Shown here: positions 14,760 through 24,603 of the stretch, piece after piece
How positions within the stretch are numbered: position 1 is the first letter of the stretch
Layout of the letters: every line of letters starts with the position of its first letter
Origin: Bacteroidales bacterium
GTDB lineage: Bacteria; Bacteroidota; Bacteroidia; Bacteroidales; UBA932
Assembly: GCA_024398125.1 (NCBI GenBank)
Contig: JAKSJO010000008.1
Coordinates: forward strand, 1 to 64,000
Length of the DNA: 64,000 nucleotides
Reading direction: 5' to 3'
Translations under genes and position numbers: made by a program
Notes under the pieces: model-generated
The model's input: only the letters and a program-made list of their open reading frames with translations
Database searches by the model: none
What the model was told of the DNA's origin: nothing

Positions 14760-16646
14760 ATGCCTGCAAGAGATCCCATACAGGAACTGAGCCGCCAGGC
14801 CATGCTGCTTCGCATGGAGTATGAAGCGGAGAAGGAGTCATTCCTCAAACAGACCCAGGATTCCGGAGTGCTGCGCAAGGTCAGGCGTGGAATGTGCTGG
14901 TATCCTGTCAAAGTCGGTCAGAGTTATTACAATTCCCTGAACCAACTGGTCGTAGAACTGTACCGTACCCAGGATAAGGATGTGGAACACTCTTTCGAGT
15001 ACAGCAAACCTGTCGTATTCTTTACATGGAAGCGTTCAGAGACCGATGTAAGGTTCATGCCGTACGTAGCGACCGTCAGCTTTGTGGACGACGACAGGAT
15101 GGTTGTTGCCCTTCCTCAGGGACGAGGCTATATGGAAATCGCCACTGCGGAGAATCTCGGTGTCCAGCTTTATTTTGACGAGACCTCCTACAGACTCATG
15201 TTCGAGGCCCTGAACAAGGTCATCAATGCGGGCAAGGGCCGTCTTATGGAGCTTCGAGACCTGATATACGGCAGTGCTCCGCTTGGCAAGCTGAATATGG
15301 CGCCAATGTCATTCCCCGGACTGAATCCAACCCAGGAACAGGCCGTCAATGAGGTCCTTCGGGCCAAGGAAGTCATGGTCGTGCATGGCCCACCCGGAAC
15401 AGGAAAGACAACCACGCTGGTGGAAGCCATATACGAGACCCTGCGTCGCGAATGTCAGGTCATGGTCTGTGCCCAGAGCAACATGGCGGTCGACTGGATC
15501 AGCGAAAAGCTGGTCGACTCCGGACTCAGCGTGCTCCGCGTGGGCAATCCTACCCGTGTAAACGACAAGATGCTGTCCTTTACATATGAGCATCTTTTCT
15601 CTGATCATCCGGACTATCCCCAGCTATGGAGTATCCGCAAGGCCATCCGCGACCTGCAGAACCAGAAAGGCAAGGGCGAATGCACAAGAAAGAAGATCAA
15701 TTCCCTCAGGGACAGGGCTACAGAACTGGAACAGCGCATCAAGGAACAGATATTCGCCCAAAGCCGCGTCATTGCGTGCACGCTTACGGGCAGTGCCAAC
15801 AAGGTTTTGAGCGGCATGAAGTTCTCGACACTTTTCATCGATGAAGCTGCCCAGGCACTTGAAGCGGCCTGCTGGATCGCAATGCGCAAGGCGAACCGCG
15901 TCATATTTGCCGGAGATCATCAGCAGCTGCCTCCTACTATTAAATGCTATGAAGCTGCCCGGCAGGGACTGGATCGCACCTTGATGGAGAGGATTGTCTC
16001 ATATCATCCCGAGAGTGTATCCCTTCTGCAGGTCCAGTATCGTATGAACGAAGCGATCATGCGTTTCTCCTCGGATTATTTCTATGAAGGAAAGGTCCAG
16101 AGCGCCCCTTCTGTGAAATCCCGTACCATTCTGGATTCGGATATGGACAATCCTGTCGTATGGGTCAACACCGAGGGCATGGACTGCAATGAGGAATTTG
16201 TCCAGGAATCATTCGGAAGAATCAACAAGCCGGAGGCGAATCTCAGCCTCCTGCAATTGAAAGATTATCTGATGAAAGTCGGCCGGAATCGAGTGCTGGA
16301 AGATCATGTCGATGTCGGCATCATAAGCCCGTACAAGGCACAGGTCCATTATCTGAGACAGAGAGTCAAATCGGATCCGTTCTTCAAACCGTTCCGTCAT
16401 CTTATCACCGTAAATACCGTAGACGGCTTCCAAGGCCAGGAAAGAGACATCATCATCATATCGCTGGTGCGTGCCAATGAAAACGGAGAAATAGGATTCC
16501 TTAGGGATCTGAGAAGAATGAATGTGGCCATGACCCGTGCCCGCATGAAGCTCATCATCCTTGGAGATGCATCGACTCTGACAAGGCATCCGTTCTACAG
16601 GAAACTTTATGCATCCATAGTCGCAGGAGAATCATCGGGAGCATAG
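14760..16646 (+). CDS. Superfamily 1 DNA/RNA helicase, IGHMBP2/DNA2-NAM7 type
   Basis: 628 residues. Helicase motifs appear in order: Walker A HGPPGTGKTTT (about residue 209), Walker B FIDEAAQALE (about 359), motif III GDHQQLPPTIK, motif IV QYRMNEAIMRF, and motifs V-VI TVDGFQGQERDIIIISLVRA with MNVAMTRAR. The N-terminal ~190 residues resemble the OB-like region of IGHMBP2 proteins. The protein unwinds nucleic acid using ATP in the cytoplasm; the cellular role in bacteria is not settled. It lies 10 nt downstream of the LytTR gene. Confidence 0.9.
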   Translation: MPARDPIQELSRQAMLLRMEYEAEKESFLKQTQDSGVLRKVRRGMCWYPVKVGQSYYNSLNQLVVELYRTQDKDVEHSFEYSKPVVFFTWKRSETDVRFMPYVATVSFVDDDRMVVALPQGRGYMEIATAENLGVQLYFDETSYRLMFEALNKVINAGKGRLMELRDLIYGSAPLGKLNMAPMSFPGLNPTQEQAVNEVLRAKEVMVVHGPPGTGKTTTLVEAIYETLRRECQVMVCAQSNMAVDWISEKLVDSGLSVLRVGNPTRVNDKMLSFTYEHLFSDHPDYPQLWSIRKAIRDLQNQKGKGECTRKKINSLRDRATELEQRIKEQIFAQSRVIACTLTGSANKVLSGMKFSTLFIDEAAQALEAACWIAMRKANRVIFAGDHQQLPPTIKCYEAARQGLDRTLMERIVSYHPESVSLLQVQYRMNEAIMRFSSDYFYEGKVQSAPSVKSRTILDSDMDNPVVWVNTEGMDCNEEFVQESFGRINKPEANLSLLQLKDYLMKVGRNRVLEDHVDVGIISPYKAQVHYLRQRVKSDPFFKPFRHLITVNTVDGFQGQERDIIIISLVRANENGEIGFLRDLRRMNVAMTRARMKLIILGDASTLTRHPFYRKLYASIVAGESSGA

Positions 16647-16701
16647 GTTGCAATTTCATCTTCACGGCATGACTTTGATTGGTTTTTTACTCAAGATTGT
16701 G

Positions 16702-16709
16702 TACCTTTA
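16702..16709 (+). promoter_or_regulatory. Near-consensus -7 box TACCTTTA before the GH2 gene
   Basis: TACCTTTA differs from TAnnTTTG only at the last base and lies 29 nt before the GH2 start. It is the same octamer as the one before the GH51 gene. Confidence 0.3.
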
Positions 16710-16738
16710 TATGCTAATCAACACAACACGAGAAAACC

Positions 16739-19700
16739 ATGAAAATCAAGATGATTACCGCCGCTCTGGCGCTTGCTTCGTCTTTCGTTCTGACCGCACA
16801 GAACAAACCATACATGCAGGATCTTCCATACTATGTGGAGAACCTGAATATGTATGGCGAAGGCCAGGAGGAAGGCCGTGCATTCCATATCCCTGCCCAG
16901 AACGTGTCGCTGAATGGAACCTGGAAGTTCCTTTACTGCGAATCTCCTTATGATGTCCCTCAGGACTTCTTCAAGCCAGGGTTCAATGACCGTAAGTGGT
17001 CCAATATCCAGGTACCTTCCAACTGGGAAATGCAGGGCTTCGGCCAGGCGGTATTCCGCAATGTCTCAGCTCCTTGGGCTACCATTACTCCTCAGGCAGC
17101 TAGAGAGGCCATGGCTAAGGCAAGAGGCGGCAGGATGTTCCCAGGCGGTGGACAGCAGGGTCCGGTGAATCCTTATGCTGTCACACCTCCAGAGGTTCCT
17201 ATGGAATACAATCCAACCGGTGCCTACAGGACTTCCTTCAGCATCCCTGCCTCATGGAAGGGCGATCAGATATTCCTTCGTTTCGAAAAGGTGGCTTCAG
17301 CGTCTTTCGTGTGGGTTAACGGCCAGCAGGTCGGCTACAACGAGGGTGCGCAGGAACCTTCTGAGTACAATATCACAAAATACGTCAAGCCTGGCAAGAA
17401 CACCCTCTCGGTACTCGTCCTGAAGTACAGCGACGGCTATTATCTCGAGGGCCAGGATTACTGGAGGCTTGCGGGAATATTCGATGACGTTACAGTATTC
17501 GCAAGCCCTGATACCAGAATCTGGGACTACCAGGTGATCACCGACTTTGACAGCAGTTTCAAGGATTCCAACGTGGATCTCACCATTGACGTGAGGTCGT
17601 TCACAAGCGCCGCTGAAGGATGCTCGCTCAGCGCAGAGATTTCCAAGGATGGCAAGGTAGTGGCAACCATGGACAAGAGCGGCATTTCAGTCGCAGCAGG
17701 CAGCACCAATTCGGTTCATCTCCGCGCAAAGGTCGCTTCTCCTCTCAAGTGGTCGGCTGAGACTCCTGAGCTCTATACTCTCACCATGACCCTCAAGGAT
17801 GCTTCCGGCAAGACTGTGGACAGCATGACCAAGAGAATGGGATTCAAGAAGACCGAGATCAAGGACGGAGTCTTCTATCTCAACGGCCAGCCTATCAAGG
17901 TGAATGCACAGTGCTCCCACATGCAGCATCCGACCCTCGGCCATGCAGTTGACGAGGCAACCGTAAGGAAGGATATGGAAATCCTCAAGAAGTTCGGTTT
18001 CAACGGCGTCAGAACCTCGCACTATCCTCCAGTCAACGAATATCTTGACCTTGCAGACGAATATGGCCTGTACATCATAGACGAGGCCGGCGTCGAGGCG
18101 CATGCTACTGAATGGGTATCCTATCTCCCTGAATACATCCCTATGTATCAGGAAAGAGTTCGTCAGATGGTGCTCCGCGACCGCAACCATGCATGTGTGC
18201 TCTTCTGGAGTGCCGGAAATGAATCCGGTGAAGGCCCGAATATCGGCGAAGTGGTCAAGGAGGGAAGCAAGTACGATCCTACCCGCTACTGGATGTACGG
18301 CGGCAACGCGCCTAAGCACGCAGCGGAAGACATCGTCGGTCCAAGATATCCTATGCCTATCGAGCACGAGCTCTCTTACGGTGTCGACCTGACAGACAAG
18401 AGACCGTCATTCATGGATGAGTACCTTTCGGTTGCCGGCAACGGTGGCGGCGGATTCGATGACTTCTGGAGAGAGATATACGACCATCCATCGCTTCTCG
18501 GCGGTGCTGTATGGGACTTCGTGAGCCCAGGCCTTGAGGAGCCTGTAAGGACTCTCGAGGACAAGTCTCCATATTCGACCAAGGCCAACATCATGGGCAA
18601 GGCAAAGCTCGTCAAGGGCAAGACCGGTCTCGCTCTCGACCTTGGAATGCGTGACCAGTGGGTTGAGGTTTACCGTGGTGACAATCTTGAGATCAGCGGC
18701 AACAAGCTCACCCTTACCCTCGACATCCTTCCCCGCAAGAACAACAAGAGCGGTGGCTATATGATCACCAAGGGATACAATCAGTTCGGCCTCAGACAGA
18801 TGGGAGCGGACAAGATTGAATTCTATATCGACAACGGTTCGAAGAACACCCTCTCCGGCGATCTTCCTTCGGATTGGGAGAACAAGTGGCACAACGTCAC
18901 CGCCGTTTATGATTCCGAGAAGATGGCAATCTACATCGACGGCAAGGAGGTAGCGAGCCAGCCTCTCAACGGTTATATCAGGAACCTTCCTCTCCCTGTA
19001 TGCATCGGACGCGACGCGGAGAAGAACGGCCAGGACACCAATGAATTCATCGCCGACGCCCTCATAGACAACGTCGGTATCTTTGCAGATGCAGTCACCC
19101 CTGACATGGGCTTTGACTCGTCAAAGTCTGCACTCTGGCTCGATTTCGAAAAGGAAACCAAGGAGGGAACCTTCTACACCTGGGGCCTCGGTGCACGTAC
19201 ATACGGAAGCATCTGGCCGGACAGAAGCATCCAGCCTGAGATGTACCAGATGAAGAAGAGCACCCAGCCATTCAGCTATACACTTCTTGACTCAAGGACC
19301 GGCTCGATCGAGATCTGGAACCACCTTGCCTTCGTGAATGCTTCTGCATACGTTACGACATGGACAATCACCGCAGATGACAAGGTCGTTGCATCAGGCA
19401 GCATGAACCTGGACATCGATCCTCTCCAGACCAAGGCATACAAGATTCCTTACACAAAGCCTTCGATCGAGGCAGGCAAGGAGTACAGACTCAATATCAG
19501 CACCTGCCTGGCAAAGGACGAGATCTGGGCAAAGAAGGGTCATGAGGTCGCATGGGAACAGTTTGAACTCTCAGACTGGAACATCCCTGCCGCAGTCGCT
19601 GCCAAGCCTTCAGGCCGCGTCACCATGGAGCAGTCGGACGGCAGAATCATCGCAAGGGGTGCAAACTTTACCTACACCTTCGACGCTGCAAGCGGCGAGC

Positions 19701-20584
19701 TCTGCGGCATGCAGGTAGATGGTCGCAATGTACTCACTGAGCCGCTCAAGCTCAACGTTTGGAGAGCTCCGCTCGCAAATGAACTCGACGGATGGAACAA
19801 TCTGCCTTCACGCTCGGCTGTCCTCAACAACAAGCAGGGATTCGGAGCGATCGGACACAGCAGCACGGTAGCAACCATATTCTACTCGGCAGGTCTCGAC
19901 AAGGTCGGATACAAGCCTATGTCTGTCAAGGCCCGCGAAGTTGACGGATCGGTATATGTCGATGTAAGAGAGTATGCTCTCTTCGGCGCAGCCGTCGAGA
20001 AACAGCTTGATGCCTACATCACCGGACGTACCAATGTCGGCATCGAAAGCTGCTACTCATACAAGATCGACGGTGACGGTACCATCACTGTACACCATCT
20101 CCTCAATCCTGAGGGTGACATGCCTGCATGGCTCCCTCGCGTGGGTGTGACAATGTCCATCAACAAGGAACTCGGCAACGTAGAGTGGTACGGAAGAGGC
20201 CCTCAGGCCTCATACCCTGACAGGAAGACAGGCTACCGCATGGGCATCTACAAGGATACTGTAGAGGATATGTACGAGCCATACCTCGTTCCTCAGGATT
20301 ACGGCCTCAGAATGGACAACCGATGGGTACGCTTCACCGACGAGAGCGGAAAGGGACTTGAGTTCAGGATGAACGAGCCGTTTGCATTCAATGCCTATCC
20401 ATTCACTACCGATAACCTTACAAAGAGTATGTACCAGTACCAGCTCCAGAAGAGCGGCGACATCACCGTAAACCTCGACTATGCGACAAGCGGCGTAGGT
20501 TGTACAGCCCGCTCGATCTTTGATGCGTACAGGGCATATCCTTCAGGCTACGAAAGAACAATCACAATCACTCCAATAAAGTAA
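16739..20584 (+). CDS. Glycoside hydrolase family 2 (beta-galactosidase-like) with an inserted LamG-like domain
   Basis: 1281 residues with signal peptide (MKIKMITAALALASSFVLTA). Order: GH2 sugar-binding jelly roll, immunoglobulin-like domain, TIM barrel, then C-terminal LacZ-like small-chain domain (ending GYERTITITP). The acid/base Glu is in FWSAGNESGEG (about residue 495) and the nucleophile Glu in FMDEYLSVAG (about 561). Between the barrel strand ending AVWDFVSPGLEEP (about 591) and FYTWGLGARTYGS (about 811) lies a ~200-residue concanavalin/LamG-like insert with WHNVTAVYDSEKMAIYIDGK and NVGIFADA. The enzyme probably removes beta-linked sugars from glycans outside the inner membrane. The flavodoxin-like lipoprotein follows by 2 nt. 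Confidence 0.92.
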   Translation: MKIKMITAALALASSFVLTAQNKPYMQDLPYYVENLNMYGEGQEEGRAFHIPAQNVSLNGTWKFLYCESPYDVPQDFFKPGFNDRKWSNIQVPSNWEMQGFGQAVFRNVSAPWATITPQAAREAMAKARGGRMFPGGGQQGPVNPYAVTPPEVPMEYNPTGAYRTSFSIPASWKGDQIFLRFEKVASASFVWVNGQQVGYNEGAQEPSEYNITKYVKPGKNTLSVLVLKYSDGYYLEGQDYWRLAGIFDDVTVFASPDTRIWDYQVITDFDSSFKDSNVDLTIDVRSFTSAAEGCSLSAEISKDGKVVATMDKSGISVAAGSTNSVHLRAKVASPLKWSAETPELYTLTMTLKDASGKTVDSMTKRMGFKKTEIKDGVFYLNGQPIKVNAQCSHMQHPTLGHAVDEATVRKDMEILKKFGFNGVRTSHYPPVNEYLDLADEYGLYIIDEAGVEAHATEWVSYLPEYIPMYQERVRQMVLRDRNHACVLFWSAGNESGEGPNIGEVVKEGSKYDPTRYWMYGGNAPKHAAEDIVGPRYPMPIEHELSYGVDLTDKRPSFMDEYLSVAGNGGGGFDDFWREIYDHPSLLGGAVWDFVSPGLEEPVRTLEDKSPYSTKANIMGKAKLVKGKTGLALDLGMRDQWVEVYRGDNLEISGNKLTLTLDILPRKNNKSGGYMITKGYNQFGLRQMGADKIEFYIDNGSKNTLSGDLPSDWENKWHNVTAVYDSEKMAIYIDGKEVASQPLNGYIRNLPLPVCIGRDAEKNGQDTNEFIADALIDNVGIFADAVTPDMGFDSSKSALWLDFEKETKEGTFYTWGLGARTYGSIWPDRSIQPEMYQMKKSTQPFSYTLLDSRTGSIEIWNHLAFVNASAYVTTWTITADDKVVASGSMNLDIDPLQTKAYKIPYTKPSIEAGKEYRLNISTCLAKDEIWAKKGHEVAWEQFELSDWNIPAAVAAKPSGRVTMEQSDGRIIARGANFTYTFDAASGELCGMQVDGRNVLTEPLKLNVWRAPLANELDGWNNLPSRSAVLNNKQGFGAIGHSSTVATIFYSAGLDKVGYKPMSVKAREVDGSVYVDVREYALFGAAVEKQLDAYITGRTNVGIESCYSYKIDGDGTITVHHLLNPEGDMPAWLPRVGVTMSINKELGNVEWYGRGPQASYPDRKTGYRMGIYKDTVEDMYEPYLVPQDYGLRMDNRWVRFTDESGKGLEFRMNEPFAFNAYPFTTDNLTKSMYQYQLQKSGDITVNLDYATSGVGCTARSIFDAYRAYPSGYERTITITPIK

Positions 20585-20586
20585 AC

Positions 20587-21396
20587 ATGAAAAGATATAT
20601 CATTCTTATGGCCATCGCCATGATAGCTCTTGCATCCTGCTCACCTAAGAAGGGCAGTGAATCAAAGAGTCTGGTTCTATACTATTCCCAGACAGAGACC
20701 ACCAAGACTCTTGCTGAACTTATCCAGCAGAAGACAGGTGCGGATATCGCCTCTATCGAGGTTGTAACCCCATACGGCGACTATGGTGAGACCATCCAGA
20801 GAGGAAGCCAGGAAGTAGCATCGCACAATCTTCCTGAGCTCAAGCCTTTGACCGTGGACCTCGAGGACTATGATGTCATCTATCTGGGAACTCCAGTATG
20901 GTTCGGAACAGTTGCAAATCCTATCCTCTCGCTTCTCGAGACCGAGAAGTTCGAGGGAAAGACGATCGTTCCATTCGTCACCTTCGGAAGCGGTGGCCGC
21001 AACACTGTCGAGGACTATCTCAGATCAACCCTGACCAAGGCTGACATCCAGGCATGCTATGGTGTACGCCAGGCTCGCATCGACAAGGCCTCAAAGGAGC
21101 TTGACAGATTTCTCGTCGAGCAGGGTCTCATAGAGGGTGAAGTCGATGCTCTTCCTGGATACACCGAAATGCAGCCGCTCACCGAGGAAGAGACCGCAAT
21201 CTTCGAGGCTGCCATCGCTACCTATCCTATGCTTGCCGGTACAGTTGCATCGACCTGTGGTGCACGCGTAACTCCTGACGGTACCGACTACATCTTCTCG
21301 GCAGGCACTCCTGACCGTCCGGGAAGCATGCAGATCGTGGTCACCGTTCCAGCAGGGGAGAATTCTGTCCCTGAGTTCGTGGAGGCCATAAGATAA
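20587..21396 (+). CDS. Lipoprotein with flavodoxin-like domain
   Basis: 269 residues. The N-terminus is a lipoprotein signal (MKRYIILMAIAMIALASC, lipobox ALASC with Cys18). Residues about 28-180 look like flavodoxin (LVLYYSQTETTKTLAELIQQ as the phosphate loop; YDVIYLGTPVWFGT; TIVPFVTFGSGG). The last ~80 residues form an extra domain with no recognised family. Flavodoxins bind FMN and carry electrons; a lipid-anchored form outside the cytoplasm is typical of some Bacteroidota proteins. It starts 2 nt after the GH2 stop, suggesting co-expression. Confidence 0.8.
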   Translation: MKRYIILMAIAMIALASCSPKKGSESKSLVLYYSQTETTKTLAELIQQKTGADIASIEVVTPYGDYGETIQRGSQEVASHNLPELKPLTVDLEDYDVIYLGTPVWFGTVANPILSLLETEKFEGKTIVPFVTFGSGGRNTVEDYLRSTLTKADIQACYGVRQARIDKASKELDRFLVEQGLIEGEVDALPGYTEMQPLTEEETAIFEAAIATYPMLAGTVASTCGARVTPDGTDYIFSAGTPDRPGSMQIVVTVPAGENSVPEFVEAIR

Positions 21397-21439
21397 CCAG
21401 ACCTACAAGCACAAACCAATAAATACCATTATCCGACAT

Positions 21440-23293
21440 ATGAGAAAACTATCCCTTGACGAAATCTCAATTCTTGAAAGCAATGGCTGTTTTTCCGACA
21501 GCTGGGACAGTATTTCTGTTGCAGACTCTTTTGACGTGCGATACTGCCGAGAGGTGAAATTCATCGATGATGTCACCATTGGCGAGAACGGTGGAACCGT
21601 CAAAGTATCCGACAGCTTTGAAAGACACTGCGGGCTTTTCAACTGTACATTGAGGAACGTCAGGATTGGCAATGACTGTCTCATCGAGAATGTCAGGGGA
21701 TATATCAGCAACTACACCATTGGAAACGGCTGCTACATCTCTGACGTGTACTGTATCGAGACGACATCCAATCCATCCTTCGGCGAGGGAAAGGTGATTT
21801 CCGTTCTCAACGAAGTAGGTGACGGCAACGTCATGATCTTTGATGGACTGAACTCCCAGCTTGCCGCTCTCATGGTGAAGTACGAACAGGACAAGGAATT
21901 CACTTCCAAGGTAAGATCGATCGTCGAGGACTATATAGCAGAAAGAAGGAAGAAGGCGGTCAACGGTACCATCCATCACAATGTAAGGATAGTCAATACG
22001 GGAAGAATCATAAACTGCCATATCGGAAACGACTGCCGCATCGAGGGCGCTCAGTGTCTCAATGAGTGTACCCTCAGGAGTCTTCCATCTGCTCCTGTAT
22101 GTATCGGAACAGGAGTCATACTTGAGAGCACGGTGGTTTATAACGGATCGACCATAGCAAACAACTCAAAGCTGGAGAACTGTTTCGTAGGTGAGGCCTG
22201 CAAGATCACGGACGGCTTCACGGCAGAAAGCTCCCTGTTCTTCGCGAACAACCATATGGCGAATGGCGAGGCTTGCGCGGCTTTCTGTGGACCGTTTTCG
22301 GCCAGCCATCACAAATGCAGCCTTCTCATCGGCTGTGAGCTCTCCTTCTACAACGCCGGATCGGCTACAAATTTCTCCAATCATGCCTACAAGATGGGTC
22401 CTATGCACTATGGCGTTCTGGAGAGAGGCACCAAGACGGCTTCAGGCTCCTACATCCTTCTGCCGGCACACATCGGAACCTTCTCGGTATGTTTCGGAAA
22501 GCTGATGCACCATCCGGACACAAGAAAGCTTCCGTTCTCATACCTTATTGCTTACGGCGAGGACATGTATCTCATCCCAGGTAGAAATCTGACGACGGTA
22601 GGTCTTTATCGAGACATCAGAAAGTGGCCAAAGAGAGACCACAGACCATCTGACGGCAAGAACTCCATTGTCAACTTCGACTGGCTGTCTCCATTCTCGG
22701 TAGGCGGTATCATGACGGCCAAGAGGACTCTCGAAGCTCTCAGAGAGGTCTCAGGAGATGTTGAGAACTACAACTTCCACGACTACATCATAAAGAATTC
22801 ATCCCTCAAGAAGGGAATCAAGTACTACGACATAGCCCTCCGACTGTACATGGGAGCCCTTCTCAAGCGACACAAGCTCGAGAGACCTCTCAGCGACGTG
22901 GGAACGGGAAAATGGTCGGATCTCAGCGGAATGCTTCTCCCTGTATCGGAAGAGATGAGGGTTGTACAGTCCATCAAGGATGGAACCCTTGACAGCGTCC
23001 TCGCCATCAGGGAAGAACTAGTCAGGATTCATGAAAACTACAACGAGTACCGCTGGGCATGGTCATACAGACTCATCAGGGAGTATTACGGCATTGAAGG
23101 CGATGTGACCCCTGAGTACGCGGAAAAGATCGAGGAAGACTATATCACCGCGAGAAGAGCTTGGATAGCCGAGATACGAAAGGATGCTCAGAAGGAGTTT
23201 GAACTTGGCGACGTTGACCAGAATGTCCTTGATGACTTCCTTCAGTCACTCGATAAGGAAGTCCAGTTTGAAAAACTGAAGTACTACCTGTAG
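21440..23293 (+). CDS. DUF4954 family protein, paralogue of the 6719-8701 protein
   Basis: 617 residues. It shows the same hexapeptide beta-helix N-terminal part (for example VRIGNDCLIENVRGYISNY) and shares the central block SNHAYKMGPMHYGVLERG followed by TKTASGSYIL with the glmS-linked protein. The C-terminal part is helical with a WSDLSGMLLPVSEEM segment that also matches the paralogue (WVDLSGLIVP). Function is unknown to me. Its last 149 bases overlap the end of the convergent NlpC/P60 gene. It lies 43 nt after the flavodoxin-like lipoprotein gene. Confidence 0.82.
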   Translation: MRKLSLDEISILESNGCFSDSWDSISVADSFDVRYCREVKFIDDVTIGENGGTVKVSDSFERHCGLFNCTLRNVRIGNDCLIENVRGYISNYTIGNGCYISDVYCIETTSNPSFGEGKVISVLNEVGDGNVMIFDGLNSQLAALMVKYEQDKEFTSKVRSIVEDYIAERRKKAVNGTIHHNVRIVNTGRIINCHIGNDCRIEGAQCLNECTLRSLPSAPVCIGTGVILESTVVYNGSTIANNSKLENCFVGEACKITDGFTAESSLFFANNHMANGEACAAFCGPFSASHHKCSLLIGCELSFYNAGSATNFSNHAYKMGPMHYGVLERGTKTASGSYILLPAHIGTFSVCFGKLMHHPDTRKLPFSYLIAYGEDMYLIPGRNLTTVGLYRDIRKWPKRDHRPSDGKNSIVNFDWLSPFSVGGIMTAKRTLEALREVSGDVENYNFHDYIIKNSSLKKGIKYYDIALRLYMGALLKRHKLERPLSDVGTGKWSDLSGMLLPVSEEMRVVQSIKDGTLDSVLAIREELVRIHENYNEYRWAWSYRLIREYYGIEGDVTPEYAEKIEEDYITARRAWIAEIRKDAQKEFELGDVDQNVLDDFLQSLDKEVQFEKLKYYL

Positions 23294-23867
23294 TACCATC
23301 CATCTTTCTTTCCCTGAGCATCTGGTAGTAATTCAGGATAGGAAGATCCAGAACCTCGTGCGGGTTTGCCAGCCCGTCGATACGCTTGAATCCGATAAGA
23401 CGCTTGTAGTAATAGTAGTCGTCGGGGAAACGGTCTATGGTCACGCCTTTGGTCACTGCGGCATGGATGAACTTGAAAGTCAGTCCACCGTCCTGGACTT
23501 CCGTGATTATGCCGACATGGCCAACCTTCTTTGAAGAGGCGTTTCTGCCGGTAAAGAACACCAGGTCTCCGGGACGGATCTCCTCTCTTTCAACCTTGGT
23601 GCCCTGGGTGTACTGGGAAGCGGAGGACGAGTTCAGCTTGAGGCCGAACTGCCCGAAAACGTAGGAAGTGAATCCGGAACAGTCGAATCCTCCGGGCTTC
23701 TTTCCCGCTGAACGATATTTGGTGCCAATATATTTGTTTGCAAATTCAAGCAGTTCCGTGACGTTTACCTGCTTGTCAATATCTGGAATTTCAGCATACG
23801 GAACGGCCGCGAAGGAAATAATCTCCGCGACCAGTAATGCCATTATTCCAGATAAAAGTCTTTTCAT
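23145..23867 (-). CDS. NlpC/P60 family cysteine hydrolase, exported
   Basis: 240 residues with a signal peptide (MKRLLSGIMALLVAEIISFA). The NlpC/P60 domain covers residues about 35-165, with the catalytic Cys in GGFDCSGFTSYVF, His in VGHVGIITEV and a supporting FIHAAVTKG segment. The family cleaves peptide bonds in cell-wall stem peptides in the periplasm. Beyond the domain the last ~70 residues are low in order and basic (for example GSHQGHSGQRRQVQ), and the last ~49 are antisense to the 3' end of the DUF4954 gene, so the tail may be an extension after loss of an earlier stop. Its start overlaps the upstream gene's stop. Confidence 0.88.
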   Translation of the reverse strand: MKRLLSGIMALLVAEIISFAAVPYAEIPDIDKQVNVTELLEFANKYIGTKYRSAGKKPGGFDCSGFTSYVFGQFGLKLNSSSASQYTQGTKVEREEIRPGDLVFFTGRNASSKKVGHVGIITEVQDGGLTFKFIHAAVTKGVTIDRFPDDYYYYKRLIGFKRIDGLANPHEVLDLPILNYYQMLRERKMDGTTGSTSVFQTGLPYRVTEGSHQGHSGQRRQVQTPSEHPFVSRLSKLFSR

Positions 23868-24550
23868 CAGTGAAGAATGATTCCAAAGCTGAAGGTATTG
23901 GTATCAGGACCGACGCCCTCCTTGAAAACTGATGAAGGGATGTACTTGAAGGACAACCCCAGGTGCCTGCGCATTATCGCGGCTCCGATACCGTACTGGA
24001 AGTCATTGAGACCTCCTGGGTTGAAAGTCTTGTCCTTTGGACGTCTTACGATGTTTACTGACTTTCCGAGGACTCCTGCGAAGGCGTAAGCCTCGACACT
24101 CCACTTCCTGTCAAGTCTTACGTTGATACCGGCAGGGATGCTCCAATAGGTGGTTCTGAGCTCGGAATTCTTGTAGTTAGGCCATTTGTCCCTGGTCAGT
24201 TCAATAGGGTATACCTGACCATCGTATCCGAAGGTGTACCTGTTCCTGAAGTAATACTCGTAGCGGTCCATGCGCAGGCCTGTGAAGGCCTTTATGTTGT
24301 TTTCCACAGGAATTGTGAGGCGAAGCATCTCGACGCCGAAGTGATGTGTCTTCTTTGTCCAGGTATCCATGTATTGAGTCTGCTCTCCTATGGCATCAGG
24401 GTAGACTATCCCGAACAGAGGAGCCTTGCCATATTCTGTGCTGGTAAGCAGCTTGAGCCTGATTTCGTTGTCCTTCCTTGATCTCGCGTCGGCTGTGGTA
24501 GCGATTGCAAGCACTGCAAGTACCACGAAAAGCATTTTTTTCATATCCAT
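23867..24550 (-). CDS. Outer membrane beta-barrel protein, hypothetical
   Basis: 227 residues from ATG at 24550 (a second ATG at 24544 is equally possible); the longer upstream ATG lacks a signal peptide. Signal: MKKMLFVVLAVLAIATTADA. Strand-like blocks follow (HHFGVEMLRLTIPV, YYFRNRYTFGYDG, WSIPAGINVRLDRKWSVEAY, GAAIMRRHLGLSFKYI) and the protein ends SFGIILH. It looks like an 8-10 stranded barrel of unknown substrate. Its stop and the NlpC/P60 start share one base, so the two are coupled. Confidence 0.7.
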   Translation of the reverse strand: MDMKKMLFVVLAVLAIATTADARSRKDNEIRLKLLTSTEYGKAPLFGIVYPDAIGEQTQYMDTWTKKTHHFGVEMLRLTIPVENNIKAFTGLRMDRYEYYFRNRYTFGYDGQVYPIELTRDKWPNYKNSELRTTYWSIPAGINVRLDRKWSVEAYAFAGVLGKSVNIVRRPKDKTFNPGGLNDFQYGIGAAIMRRHLGLSFKYIPSSVFKEGVGPDTNTFSFGIILH

Positions 24551-24603
24551 ATCAGTTTTATTCAGATATATGACGAACAATCTGCCTGTTTGTTAACAAA
24601 AAA

